Assembly (NCBI RefSeq): GCF_000472785.1
Contig: NZ_AXAL01000011.1
Coordinates: 1-64,000 of the forward strand
Direction: 5' to 3'
Length of the DNA stretch: 64,000 bases
Source: Mesorhizobium loti CJ3sym
GTDB lineage: Bacteria > Pseudomonadota > Alphaproteobacteria > Rhizobiales > Rhizobiaceae
Within the stretch, counting starts at the first letter, position 1, and each line of letters opens with the position of its first letter. The translations under genes and the position numbers were made by a program. Shown piece after piece: positions 50,692-58,308 of the stretch. Below the pieces are notes generated by a model. That model did no database searches, was not told the origin of the DNA, and saw only the letters and a list, made by a program, of their open reading frames with translations.

Positions 50692-51561
50692 ATGAACGCA
50701 TTGCTTACATCCGCCGTGGCGGGACTGACAGCCGGAGGCACCTATGCCTTGCTCGGCGTATGTGCCGTCTTCACCTACCGGCTGGTCGCCGTGGTCAATT
50801 TCACCGGCGCGGCGATCGGCACGGCGGGGACCTTCGTGCTGATCGCGCTTTATGAAGCCGGTTTCCCGCTCTGGCCCTCGGTGCTGGCCGGCATCGCGGC
50901 CGGCACGGTGGTGGGCGTCGCCATCGGCTTTATCATGACGCGGTGGTTCGGCGAGGCCAGCGCCTCGACCAAGGCTGCGGTCACCGTGGCGCTGCTGGTC
51001 GGCATCATTGCCATCGGGCTGCGGCTCACCGGCGGCCAGCATCCGCACAACATGCCGGAGCTGTTTCCCGGTTCCGCCTTCCGCATGGCCGGTGTCGAGG
51101 TGACGATCGCCTCGGTGCTGACCATTGGGCTGGCGGCTCTGTTCACCATCCTCGCCGATCTGTTCCTCAACAACACCAAGGTCGGGCTCAATCTGCGCGC
51201 GCTGGCCGACCGGCCGATGGCCGCCGAACTGCTCGGCATCCGGGTGCAGATGCTCTCGCTGCTGGTCTGGGGCATGACCGGCGCCTTCACCACCTTCGCG
51301 TTGATGATCATCGCGCCGCAGCGCTCGCCGAATTTCATGACGCTCAGCCTGCTGGTCGTGCCGGCCCTTGCGGCAGCCCTTGTCGGCCTGTTCCGCAGCT
51401 TCTGGCGCACGCTGGCCGGCGGCATCGGGCTTGGCCTGGTCGAAGGCATGGCAAGCTCGGTCGACAGCGTCAGCCAGTATCGCAGCGCCATCCCGTTCCT
51501 GGTCGTGCTTGCCGTTCTCTTGTGGTCGCAGCGGGAGGCCCGTTGGGATGAAGCGCGCTAG
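50692..51561 (+). CDS. Branched-chain-type ABC permease, LivH-like
   Basis: 289 residues from ATG 50692. Eight hydrophobic helices are visible, from TSAVAGLTAGGTYALLGVCA to FLVVLAVLLW. The inner loop NLRALADRPMAAELLGI is the family's contact with the ATPase (the EAA-like loop of LivH). It overlaps the fused LivM-LivG gene by 14 bases. An upstream extension of the frame is present but lacks a start with a ribosome site. Confidence 0.92.
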   Translation: MNALLTSAVAGLTAGGTYALLGVCAVFTYRLVAVVNFTGAAIGTAGTFVLIALYEAGFPLWPSVLAGIAAGTVVGVAIGFIMTRWFGEASASTKAAVTVALLVGIIAIGLRLTGGQHPHNMPELFPGSAFRMAGVEVTIASVLTIGLAALFTILADLFLNNTKVGLNLRALADRPMAAELLGIRVQMLSLLVWGMTGAFTTFALMIIAPQRSPNFMTLSLLVVPALAAALVGLFRSFWRTLAGGIGLGLVEGMASSVDSVSQYRSAIPFLVVLAVLLWSQREARWDEAR

Positions 51562-53263
51562 TCTGAAAGCCTCGCTGGTCGTCGTCATCGCGGCGATCGT
51601 CCTTGGCGGGGTCATTGCCGGCCTGCTGCCGTCCTATTGGGTGTTTTTGTCCACTTCGGTGCTGATCACCGGCGTCGCGTTGCAGAGCCTCGGCCTCGTC
51701 GCCGGGCGCACCGGCATGATCGCGCTTTGCCAGATGTCGTTTGCCGGCGTCGGCGCCTGGACGGTCGGCTATCTCAACCTCGCCGAGGCGCCGGGTGGCC
51801 TGGCCGTGTGGATCCTCATCGGCGGGCTGGCGGCGGTGCCGCTCGGCGTCGCCATCGGCCTGCCGGCGCTAAGACTGCGCGGCATCAACCTTGCCATCGT
51901 CACGCTGTCCTTCGCCACCGCCTTCGACACCATCCTGGCGACCATGACCTATCCCGGCCAGACCGATTTCCTGCAGGTGCCGCGGCCGGAACTGTTCGAC
52001 AGCGACGAGGGCTATTTTGTCTTTGTGCTGCTGTTCTATGTCGTGATCGCGGTCGCGCTCGAAGTGCTCAGCCGTTCGCGGCTCGGCGCGTCCTGGCTGG
52101 CGGTGCGCCATTCCGAACGCGCGGCGGCAGCGCATGGCGTCAGCATCGCTACCGCCAAGCTGTCGGCCTTCGCCATCTCGGCGTTCGTCGCGGGCATTTC
52201 GGGCGGCCTGCTTGCCGGCTATCTCGGCACGCTGGTGTCGGAGAATTTCAGCATGATGCAGTCGTTGTCGCTCTACGCGGTGGCGGTCATGACCGGCGCG
52301 CATTTCGCCGAGGGCGCGATCATCGGCGGGTTGCTGGTGGTGATGTTCCCGGAAATCCTGCGCCGGCTCGACCTACCGCAGGATATCGGCAATGTGCTGT
52401 TCGCCATCGGCGCCACCCAGGCGCTGTCGACGGGCGAGACGATGAGCGAGACCTTTCGCCGGCAAGTGCGCAAGCTGATGCCGGCCCGTGTGAAGGCGGC
52501 TGCATCGGCACTGGCAAGCGATCTACCGGCTCCCGTCAGCCGCGCCGCTGGCCCCGCGCTCAGCATCGAAAACCTCACCGTGCGCTATGGCAGCGTGGTG
52601 GCGCTCGATGGCGTCAGCCTCACGGTTGCGGCCGGCACTGTCGCCGGGCTGATCGGCCCCAATGGCGCCGGCAAATCGACCTTCATCGACGCCGTCGCCG
52701 GCTTCCTGTCGAGTTACGAGGGCAGCATCAGCTTGGGCGGCAAGCCGCTCGAAGGCATGCCGGCGCATCAGCGCGCCCGCGCCGGTTTGCGCCGCACCTG
52801 GCAGACCAACCGCATCGCGCCGGAGCTGACCGTCGGCGGCTATCTGGCGCTTGCCGCCAAGGGCCTGTCGGCGAGCGAAACCAAGGCGATCCTCGGCTGG
52901 CTCGATTGTCCCGATCCAGACACGCTGGTGGTCTCGGTCGATGCCGGTACAAGGCGACTGCTCGATGTTGCCGGCGTGGTGGCGGCGCGGCCGGCGGTGG
53001 TGCTGCTCGATGAGCCTGCCGCCGGCCAGTCACATGAGGAGAGCGTGCGGTTGGGGCAGCGCATCGCGGAAATCCCAAAACTGTTCGGCTCGGCGGTGCT
53101 GCTGGTGGAGCACGACATGGACCTGGTGCGGGCGGTCTGCTCGGAGGTCACCGTGCTCGATTTCGGTCGTGTCATTGCCTCCGGGCCGCCGGCCAAGGTG
53201 CTCGACCAGGGATCGGTGAAGAAGGCCTATCTCGGCATCGAGGAAGAGAGCGTGGCGGCATGA
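51548..53263 (+). CDS. Fused LivM permease and LivG ATPase of branched-chain-type ABC transporter
   Basis: 571 residues from ATG 51548. Residues 1 to about 310 form the LivM permease (SFAGVGAWTVGYL, GLPALRLRGINLAIVTLSFA, SWLAVRHSERAAAAHGV). After a short alanine-rich linker comes a LivG ATPase domain (about 342-571). Walker A is GPNGAGKST, the Q-loop is RTWQTNRI, Walker B is VVLLDEPAAG, and the H-loop VEHDMDL is intact. The normal signature LSYGQQRR is replaced by SVDAGTRR, and the helical subdomain is shorter. This suggests that the ATP site facing the partner is degenerate. Fusion of LivM and LivG is known in this family. Confidence 0.93.
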   Translation: MKRASLKASLVVVIAAIVLGGVIAGLLPSYWVFLSTSVLITGVALQSLGLVAGRTGMIALCQMSFAGVGAWTVGYLNLAEAPGGLAVWILIGGLAAVPLGVAIGLPALRLRGINLAIVTLSFATAFDTILATMTYPGQTDFLQVPRPELFDSDEGYFVFVLLFYVVIAVALEVLSRSRLGASWLAVRHSERAAAAHGVSIATAKLSAFAISAFVAGISGGLLAGYLGTLVSENFSMMQSLSLYAVAVMTGAHFAEGAIIGGLLVVMFPEILRRLDLPQDIGNVLFAIGATQALSTGETMSETFRRQVRKLMPARVKAAASALASDLPAPVSRAAGPALSIENLTVRYGSVVALDGVSLTVAAGTVAGLIGPNGAGKSTFIDAVAGFLSSYEGSISLGGKPLEGMPAHQRARAGLRRTWQTNRIAPELTVGGYLALAAKGLSASETKAILGWLDCPDPDTLVVSVDAGTRRLLDVAGVVAARPAVVLLDEPAAGQSHEESVRLGQRIAEIPKLFGSAVLLVEHDMDLVRAVCSEVTVLDFGRVIASGPPAKVLDQGSVKKAYLGIEEESVAA

Positions 53264-53952
53264 GCAAGCTCGTCGTTTCGAACCTGTCGATCAACCGCGC
53301 CGAATTGCCTGTGGTGTCGTCGCTCGACATAGCGGTCGAGAGCGGCGCCATCAGCGTTGTGCTTGGTTCCAATGGTGCGGGCAAGACGACGCTGCTCGAA
53401 GGCCTGTCGGGCATCATTCCGGTCGCCAGCGGCTCGATCGCCATCGATGGCCGCGAGATCCAGAAGGCGCGACCGGGCGTGCGCTCGCGCGAAGGCCTTG
53501 CCCATGTCGAGCAAGGCCGCACCGTTTTCCGCCAGCTCACCACCGAGGAGAACCTTCGGGTGAGCCTGCATTCGGGCTCCGATTTGGCCGAGGCGTATGC
53601 ACTGTTTCCCGAACTGGTGCAGCGCCGCACGGTGAAGGCCAGCCTGCTGTCAGGTGGCGAGCAGCAGATGCTGGTCATTGCGCGCGCTCTGCTGACGCGG
53701 CCCAAGGTGCTTTTGATTGACGAAATGTCGGCGGGCCTGGCGCCGGTCATCGTGACACGTCTGATGAGCGCGGTGCGCAAGCTCGCCGACAATGGCCTGG
53801 CGGTGCTGCTGGTCGAGCAGTTCGCCGCACTCGCGCTCTCGATCGGCAACCGCGCCTATGTCATGCGGCGCGGCCGCGTCGTCCATGATGGCGACTGCAT
53901 GAAGCTGTTGAAATCGCCCGACGAGCTGCACCGGCTTTATCTCGGGGGATAG
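53260..53952 (+). CDS. Branched-chain-type ABC ATPase, LivF-like
   Basis: 230 residues, overlapping the fused gene by four bases. Walker A is GSNGAGKTT, the signature is LLSGGEQQMLVIARAL, Walker B is VLLIDEMSAGLAP, and the H-loop glutamine replaces histidine in VEQF, as usual for LivF. This subunit should carry the functional catalytic site if the fused LivG partner is degenerate. It is the last gene of the operon; its stop is followed by a peptide-permease relic. Confidence 0.92.
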   Translation: MSKLVVSNLSINRAELPVVSSLDIAVESGAISVVLGSNGAGKTTLLEGLSGIIPVASGSIAIDGREIQKARPGVRSREGLAHVEQGRTVFRQLTTEENLRVSLHSGSDLAEAYALFPELVQRRTVKASLLSGGEQQMLVIARALLTRPKVLLIDEMSAGLAPVIVTRLMSAVRKLADNGLAVLLVEQFAALALSIGNRAYVMRRGRVVHDGDCMKLLKSPDELHRLYLGG

Positions 53953-53959
53953 GCACTGG

Positions 53960-54169
53960 ATGGCGACGCTCGGCCTCGGCATCCAGCCGCCATCGGCCGA
54001 CTAGGGTCTGGCGATCGCCGACGGCTAGGGCTTCCTCACCGGCGGCAAATGGTGGGTGGTGGTGTTCAATTCCGCCGCGATCATCTCGCTGGTCATGGCC
54101 ACCAACCTCATCGCGCAAGGCATCGGCGCGTTTGAGAACAGCGACACAAGGGGCCAGGCCGAGATCTAG
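53960..54169 (+). pseudogene. Relic of DppC-type peptide ABC permease, C-terminal part
   Basis: The frame ATLGLGIQPPSAD, stop, GLAIADG, stop, GFLTGGKWWVVVFNSAAII, then LVMATNLIAQGIGAFEN matches the end of DppC-type permeases (GLGIQPP, then WWVVVFP-like and N-L-x-G motifs). Two in-frame TAG codons break it at 53999 and 54026 (approximate). The rest of the gene is missing. It overlaps the end of the next minus-strand gene by a few bases. Confidence 0.75.
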
Positions 54170-54534
54170 CCGAGCAGCCCCTGGATCGTCGCCGCCACCG
54201 CTTCCGGGGCATACGGCTTGGGCAGGAAGACGCCGCCGCTTGGCATCGCGTCCGCCGCCGGTTGGCGCTTGCCCGAGGTGATTATGATCTTGACCGGTGG
54301 CCACCGGTCGCGCACGGCGGCCGACAGGCGCAATCCATCCATCGAACCCGGCATGTCGATGTCGGTGAACAGGATGCTGATGTCCTGACGGGTCTCCAGA
54401 ATACGGATCGCCTGGTCGGCATTGCTGGCCTCCAACACGTCGTATCCCGCCTCGCGCAGTTCGTCGGCGATGGCGAACAGCAGAAAGGCTTCGTCTTCGA
54501 CGACAAGGACGGTGGCGAGACTCTGATTGTTCAT
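54166..54534 (-). CDS. Single-domain response regulator (CheY-like)
   Basis: 122 residues. The acidic pair is in VVEDEAFL, the phosphoacceptor in LFTDIDMPGSMDGL, and the lysine in FLPKPY. It has no output domain, so it acts on a partner protein, probably in the manner of FixJ-like or HWE-linked regulators. It lies 16 bases downstream of the kinase gene and is co-transcribed with it. Confidence 0.93.
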   Translation of the reverse strand: MNNQSLATVLVVEDEAFLLFAIADELREAGYDVLEASNADQAIRILETRQDISILFTDIDMPGSMDGLRLSAAVRDRWPPVKIIITSGKRQPAADAMPSGGVFLPKPYAPEAVAATIQGLLG

Positions 54535-54550
54535 GGCACGCCCTATGTAG

Positions 54551-56839
54551 TCAGTACGGTGCTGTCGGCAATTGGGGTGCCGGTGCGTTCAACAAACACT
54601 CAACGCCGTCGGGGTGGTAATCGATCCGGACCGTGCCGCCGAAATCGGTGCCGAGCACGCGTTCGATCAGGAAGCGGCCGAAGCCGCGCCTGGTAGGCGG
54701 GCTGACCGGCGGGCCGCCGCTTTCGCGCCAGCGCCAGGTCAGCCGCTTTTCGCCCGGTGCCTCGGCCGATGGCTGCAGCGACCATTCGATCGATACCTTG
54801 CCCTCAGGGGTCGACAGCGCGCCGTATTTCAGCGCGTTGGTTGCCAGTTCATTGACGGCGAGCGCCAGCGTCAGCGCCATCTTCGGGTTGATCGGCAGCG
54901 CCGGGCCGGAAATCGAAATCTGCTCGAGCGGGAAGGTGGCGATGGTGTTGTCGACCACCTCGCGGATCGAGGCGCTGGTCCAGCGTGTCTTGTTGAGGAT
55001 GTCATGCGCGTTGGCGAGCGCCCGCAGACGCTCGTTGAAGGTGGCGCTCGCGGTGGCGATGTCGGTGTTGCGCAGCGTCTGCGAAGCGATGGCCGCGACC
55101 ATCGCCAGGATGTTCTTGATGCGGTGCTCGAGCTCGTGGGTGAGCAGTTCCTGCCGCGCCTGTGCCTCGCGCCGGTCGGTGACATCCTGCATGACGCCGA
55201 ACATCTTGACCGGCTTGCCGGTCTCGTCATGGACGAAGTCGATGTGGCGCGACAGCCAGCGCAACTCGCCGGTGTCGGGCCGCCGGATGCGGTATTCCAC
55301 GGCGGGCACGGCGGTGCCTTGCGCACGCGTTTGCGGGTTGGAGCGGACGTCCTTGTCATCGGGAATGACGATGTTTTCCAGCACGGAGATGTGAACGCTG
55401 TCGCGCGGCGACAGGCCCCAGAGACCCCAAAAGCCTTCGGAGCCGACCACGATTCCCGTGGCGATGTCGAGTTCGAGGGCGGCAATGCCGGCCGCATTCT
55501 GCGACAGCTGCAAGCGGCGCTCGCTCTGCAGCAGGGCCTGTGCGACCTGCTTGTGGTCGTCGATATCTGTGTTGGTGCCGATCCAGCGCAGGATGGCGCC
55601 GTCGCTGTCGCGGATCGGAACCGCACGCGCGATGAACCAGCGGTAGATGCCGTCATGCCGGCGCAGGCGGAACTCGGTCTCGTAGAAGGTGCCGGCGGCC
55701 AGCACCTCTTGCCATTTTCCCACGGCCGCATCGATGTCGTCGGGGTGCACGATTGCACCCCATGCCTGGCCGTCGAGCGCGCCCGGCTTCGCACCCGAAT
55801 AGTCGTAGACGCGCGGGTTGAACCAGTCGAGCAGCCCCTCCGGCGTCGCCGTCCAGACGTGGTTTGGCATCGCCTCGGCGAAGGTGCGGAACTGCATCTC
55901 GCTTTGGCGCAGCGCCTGTTCGGCGATCAACCGGTCGGTGACGTCGATGCCTTGCACGAAGATGCCGATCACCTCGCCTGAGGGATTGCGCACCGGCTGA
56001 TAGACGAGGTCGATGAAGTGGTCTTCGGTCGCGGCACCGGGCGTGCGCTGCAGCTCGGCCTTCAAGGCGTAGCCGATGAACGCCTCGCCGGAGGTGAACA
56101 CCTGATCGAGCAGTTCGAAGAAGCCTTGACCTTCGACCTCGGGCAAGGCCTGGCGGACGGGCAGGCCGATCACGTCGCGGTGGCCGACCAGTTGCATGTA
56201 GGCGGCATTGGTCAGTTCAAACACATGTTGAGGGCCCGACAGCATGGCCATGAAGCCGGGCGCCTGTTCGAACATCTGGCGCTGGCGATCGCGCTCGCTT
56301 GTGCGCCAGCGCTCGGCGGCGACCTTGGCGGTGGTTTCGATCACAATGGCGATCACGCCGGCCGGTTCACCGCTCTCGTCGAGCACCGGCGAATAGTCGA
56401 GATCGAGCCAGACCTGTTCCGGCTTGCCGGTGCGGTTGAGCGTCAGCACCTGCTCGCGGTAGGCGAGCGTTCCGCCGCCCAGGCACACCTTCATGATGTT
56501 GTCGTTGAAGTCGGCCACTTCAGGCCAGCCTTCGCGGACCTTGGAGCCGAGCAATTGCGGATGGCGGCCGCCGGCGAATTCCGAATAGCCGTCATTGTAG
56601 ATCATGACGCCGTCCTGCCCCCACAGCATGACGATGGGCACATTCGAGCGCAGGATCAGCGACACCGCCGTCTTCAGGCTCTGCGGCCAGTCCTCGATCG
56701 GCCCGATCGAGGTCGAGGCCCAGTCGAACGTGGCGATCAGGCAGCCGAGCTCGCCGCCGCCCGACAGGAATGCAAGGTGACGGTTGTCTGCGGTCATGGT
56801 GCTGGTTTGCGGCATGGAGTCTCGCGGATCGGTCGGCAT
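54551..56839 (-). CDS. Multi-PAS HWE-family sensor histidine kinase, soluble
   Basis: 762 residues with four PAS-type regions (about 30-165, 185-300, 315-430 and 440-555). Each ends in a PAC-like motif such as IAIVIETTAKV, VQGIDVTDRL or GTNTDIDDH. No membrane helix is seen, so the sensor is cytoplasmic. The HWE kinase core has the histidine in LTHELEHRIKNILAMVAA, the asparagine in AVNELATNALKYGA and the W-x-E triad in LTWRWRESGGP. The start is uncertain: ATG codons at 56839, 56815 and 56797 are all in frame. With its CheY-like partner it is likely part of a general stress or light/oxygen pathway. Confidence 0.92.
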   Translation of the reverse strand: MPTDPRDSMPQTSTMTADNRHLAFLSGGGELGCLIATFDWASTSIGPIEDWPQSLKTAVSLILRSNVPIVMLWGQDGVMIYNDGYSEFAGGRHPQLLGSKVREGWPEVADFNDNIMKVCLGGGTLAYREQVLTLNRTGKPEQVWLDLDYSPVLDESGEPAGVIAIVIETTAKVAAERWRTSERDRQRQMFEQAPGFMAMLSGPQHVFELTNAAYMQLVGHRDVIGLPVRQALPEVEGQGFFELLDQVFTSGEAFIGYALKAELQRTPGAATEDHFIDLVYQPVRNPSGEVIGIFVQGIDVTDRLIAEQALRQSEMQFRTFAEAMPNHVWTATPEGLLDWFNPRVYDYSGAKPGALDGQAWGAIVHPDDIDAAVGKWQEVLAAGTFYETEFRLRRHDGIYRWFIARAVPIRDSDGAILRWIGTNTDIDDHKQVAQALLQSERRLQLSQNAAGIAALELDIATGIVVGSEGFWGLWGLSPRDSVHISVLENIVIPDDKDVRSNPQTRAQGTAVPAVEYRIRRPDTGELRWLSRHIDFVHDETGKPVKMFGVMQDVTDRREAQARQELLTHELEHRIKNILAMVAAIASQTLRNTDIATASATFNERLRALANAHDILNKTRWTSASIREVVDNTIATFPLEQISISGPALPINPKMALTLALAVNELATNALKYGALSTPEGKVSIEWSLQPSAEAPGEKRLTWRWRESGGPPVSPPTRRGFGRFLIERVLGTDFGGTVRIDYHPDGVECLLNAPAPQLPTAPY

Positions 56840-57170
56840 CTGTTCGGGAGTCGATTGGTGCTGGCTAACATGTCAGCCTTGGGTCGCGAGCGATTGATGT
56901 AGAACCGCCCGGCATCGCGGGCGTGACTGTGTGCGATGACAGATTGCCGTGTTGCCGGCTTGTTGACGATACGGTGACCAAGCATTGCTCCCCCGAGCGG
57001 CTCAACACCGGACAAGCCATTCGGTTCCCGGCGCCTGCCGATTTTCCTTCGGTGCAGTATCGTACTGAGACTGTGGAAGTCGGCTATTCGATCGAATTTC
57101 TTTGCAAACCGTTAATGCGGCCATGTTGTAAATCAGCGAGCGCTAATTAAGTGATCGACCAGGGGTGAGC
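56840..57170. other. Intergenic region upstream of the HWE kinase
   Basis: 331 bases with no coding frame that I can support. The central part (57060-57150) is AT-rich and contains TTTGCAAACCGTTAATGCGG, which could carry the promoter for the small ORF at 57171. No regulator box was assigned. Confidence 0.4.
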
Positions 57171-57314
57171 ATGACCAAGAATCTCGGCAATGCACGCTAC
57201 GTGCCGCCAAAGGACACAACAACTTCCTTCTTCAGCAAGGCGGCACCGGCGTTGTTCCCGCTGGTCGTGGCGGCGCTGGGCTACATGATCGGACGGCAGT
57301 TCTTCGGTATCTAG
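57171..57314 (+). CDS. Small single-helix membrane protein, 47 residues
   Basis: The ATG follows AGGGGTGAGC, an ideal Shine-Dalgarno. MTKNLGNARYVPPKDTTTSF is a polar lead, then LFPLVVAALGYMIGR is one membrane helix, ending in FFGI. It has no recognised family. The good start and the clear topology make it a probable real gene. A similar small membrane protein lies at 63553. Confidence 0.6.
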   Translation: MTKNLGNARYVPPKDTTTSFFSKAAPALFPLVVAALGYMIGRQFFGI

Positions 57315-57372
57315 GTGCGCTGAGGAATCTCTGCGCCGCGCGGCGGTGCAAGACGTTCAAGCCGGAGGGACA

Positions 57373-57527
57373 ACATCCCCTCTGTCCTGCCGGACATCTC
57401 CCCTCAAAGGGGGGAGATTGGCTGTCGCACCTGCCTTCGCCAATCGCAAGCGTTGAGAAGAATTCGGCGGCGTTGCCGTTGCTAATCCCCCTCAACGGGG
57501 AGATGGCCGGCAGGCCAGATGGGGGTG
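57373..57527. repeat. Palindromic rhizobial repeat, family 2, copy 2
   Basis: Left arm CATCCCCTCTGTCCTGCCGG with CATCTCCCC and right arm GGGGAGATGGCCGGCAGGCC with AGATGGGGGTG are inverted copies about 100 bases apart. They share the CTGCCGG and CTCCCC core with the repeat at 50547. An inner hairpin (CTCCCCTCAAAGGGGGGAG) follows the left arm. It encodes nothing and probably reflects repeat insertion. Confidence 0.7.
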
Positions 57528-57627
57528 CCGTCCCGCCAAAGTCCCGCAAGGTTCCGCACCGTACCGCCGCTTAAAGTCTCGGCGGCGCCTTGGAACTCCG
57601 CGACATCCCTTGGCTCCTTGCTACGTT

Positions 57628-57808
57628 GCGCTTACGGCGATGCCTTCACGGTGACCGGCGTGCCGATCGCCAGGGATGCGCTGGCGCTGCAGGCCGGCGT
57701 CGATCTCGCCATCGGCCAGGCAAGCCGGCTCGGCTTCACCTATGATGGCCAGTTCGCCTCGGGCGCCATGGGAACGCGTTCAAGGCAAGCTTCTCGACGC
57801 GGTTTTGA
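57628..57808 (+). pseudogene. Relic of autotransporter beta-domain C-terminus
   Basis: The frame FTVTGVPIARDALALQAGVD, then LAIGQASRLGFTYDGQFASGA resembles the last strands of autotransporter barrels (FTVAGVPIARDA, LGLSYSGQLAS). A shift to the next frame gives NAFKASFSTRF and a TGA, the usual final strand ending in F. The rest of the protein is missing and the frame is broken. Confidence 0.7.
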
Positions 57809-58308
57809 GGGTGAAAAGATATTGCCTCGGGTGGCGACAGGCGGCGCCGTTTGCTTGGCGGGAGACCGGCTATTCGTCTCGGAAGGCAGTTCAGCAAGAT
57901 TCCCCTCCGGTTCTATTCCAGTGGAATTTTCCGCCGGCCAAGTCAAAGCGGCGATTTTACTATCTCAACTTGCGCGCCGCCTCTGGTTGTTGGATAGTGA
58001 GCCAACGAACTGGGGGGTTCGAATGAAAATCATGGATCGTCAGGAGCCTGCTGGCCCTGACTGCCAGGGCCATCGTCGTTTGCCTCGGTTGCAGCGCCTC
58101 ATGTCGCCGTCCACATGCATTCGATCGGCCGGGCAGCACGCGCGCAGAACCTTTGTTGCCCTTTGCAGGATCAGGGATGAGTTGTGCCGGCCGGCACTGC
58201 GCCGGCTGGGGATTCAATGATGCGGTAAGCAGGAGCGGCGCGTAGCGGCGCGCCGTGATGAACAAGGCAGGAGTGGTACGCGGCGAAGGCTGTTGAGAGG
58301 AGGAGGAC
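57809..58308. other. Intergenic region with no supportable gene
   Basis: Five hundred bases. Several open frames exist but none has family similarity or a ribosome site. At 58028-58243 one frame reads like a short secreted peptide (SLLALTARAIVVCLGC) but it lacks a start codon. The last bases, GAGAGGAGGAG, are the ribosome site of the DUF2235 gene. Confidence 0.4.

Noticed and set aside
58028..58243. A possible short secreted or lipoprotein-like peptide upstream of the DUF2235 gene
   Set aside because: The hydrophobic stretch is suggestive, but the frame has no start codon without assuming a one-base shift and no family similarity.
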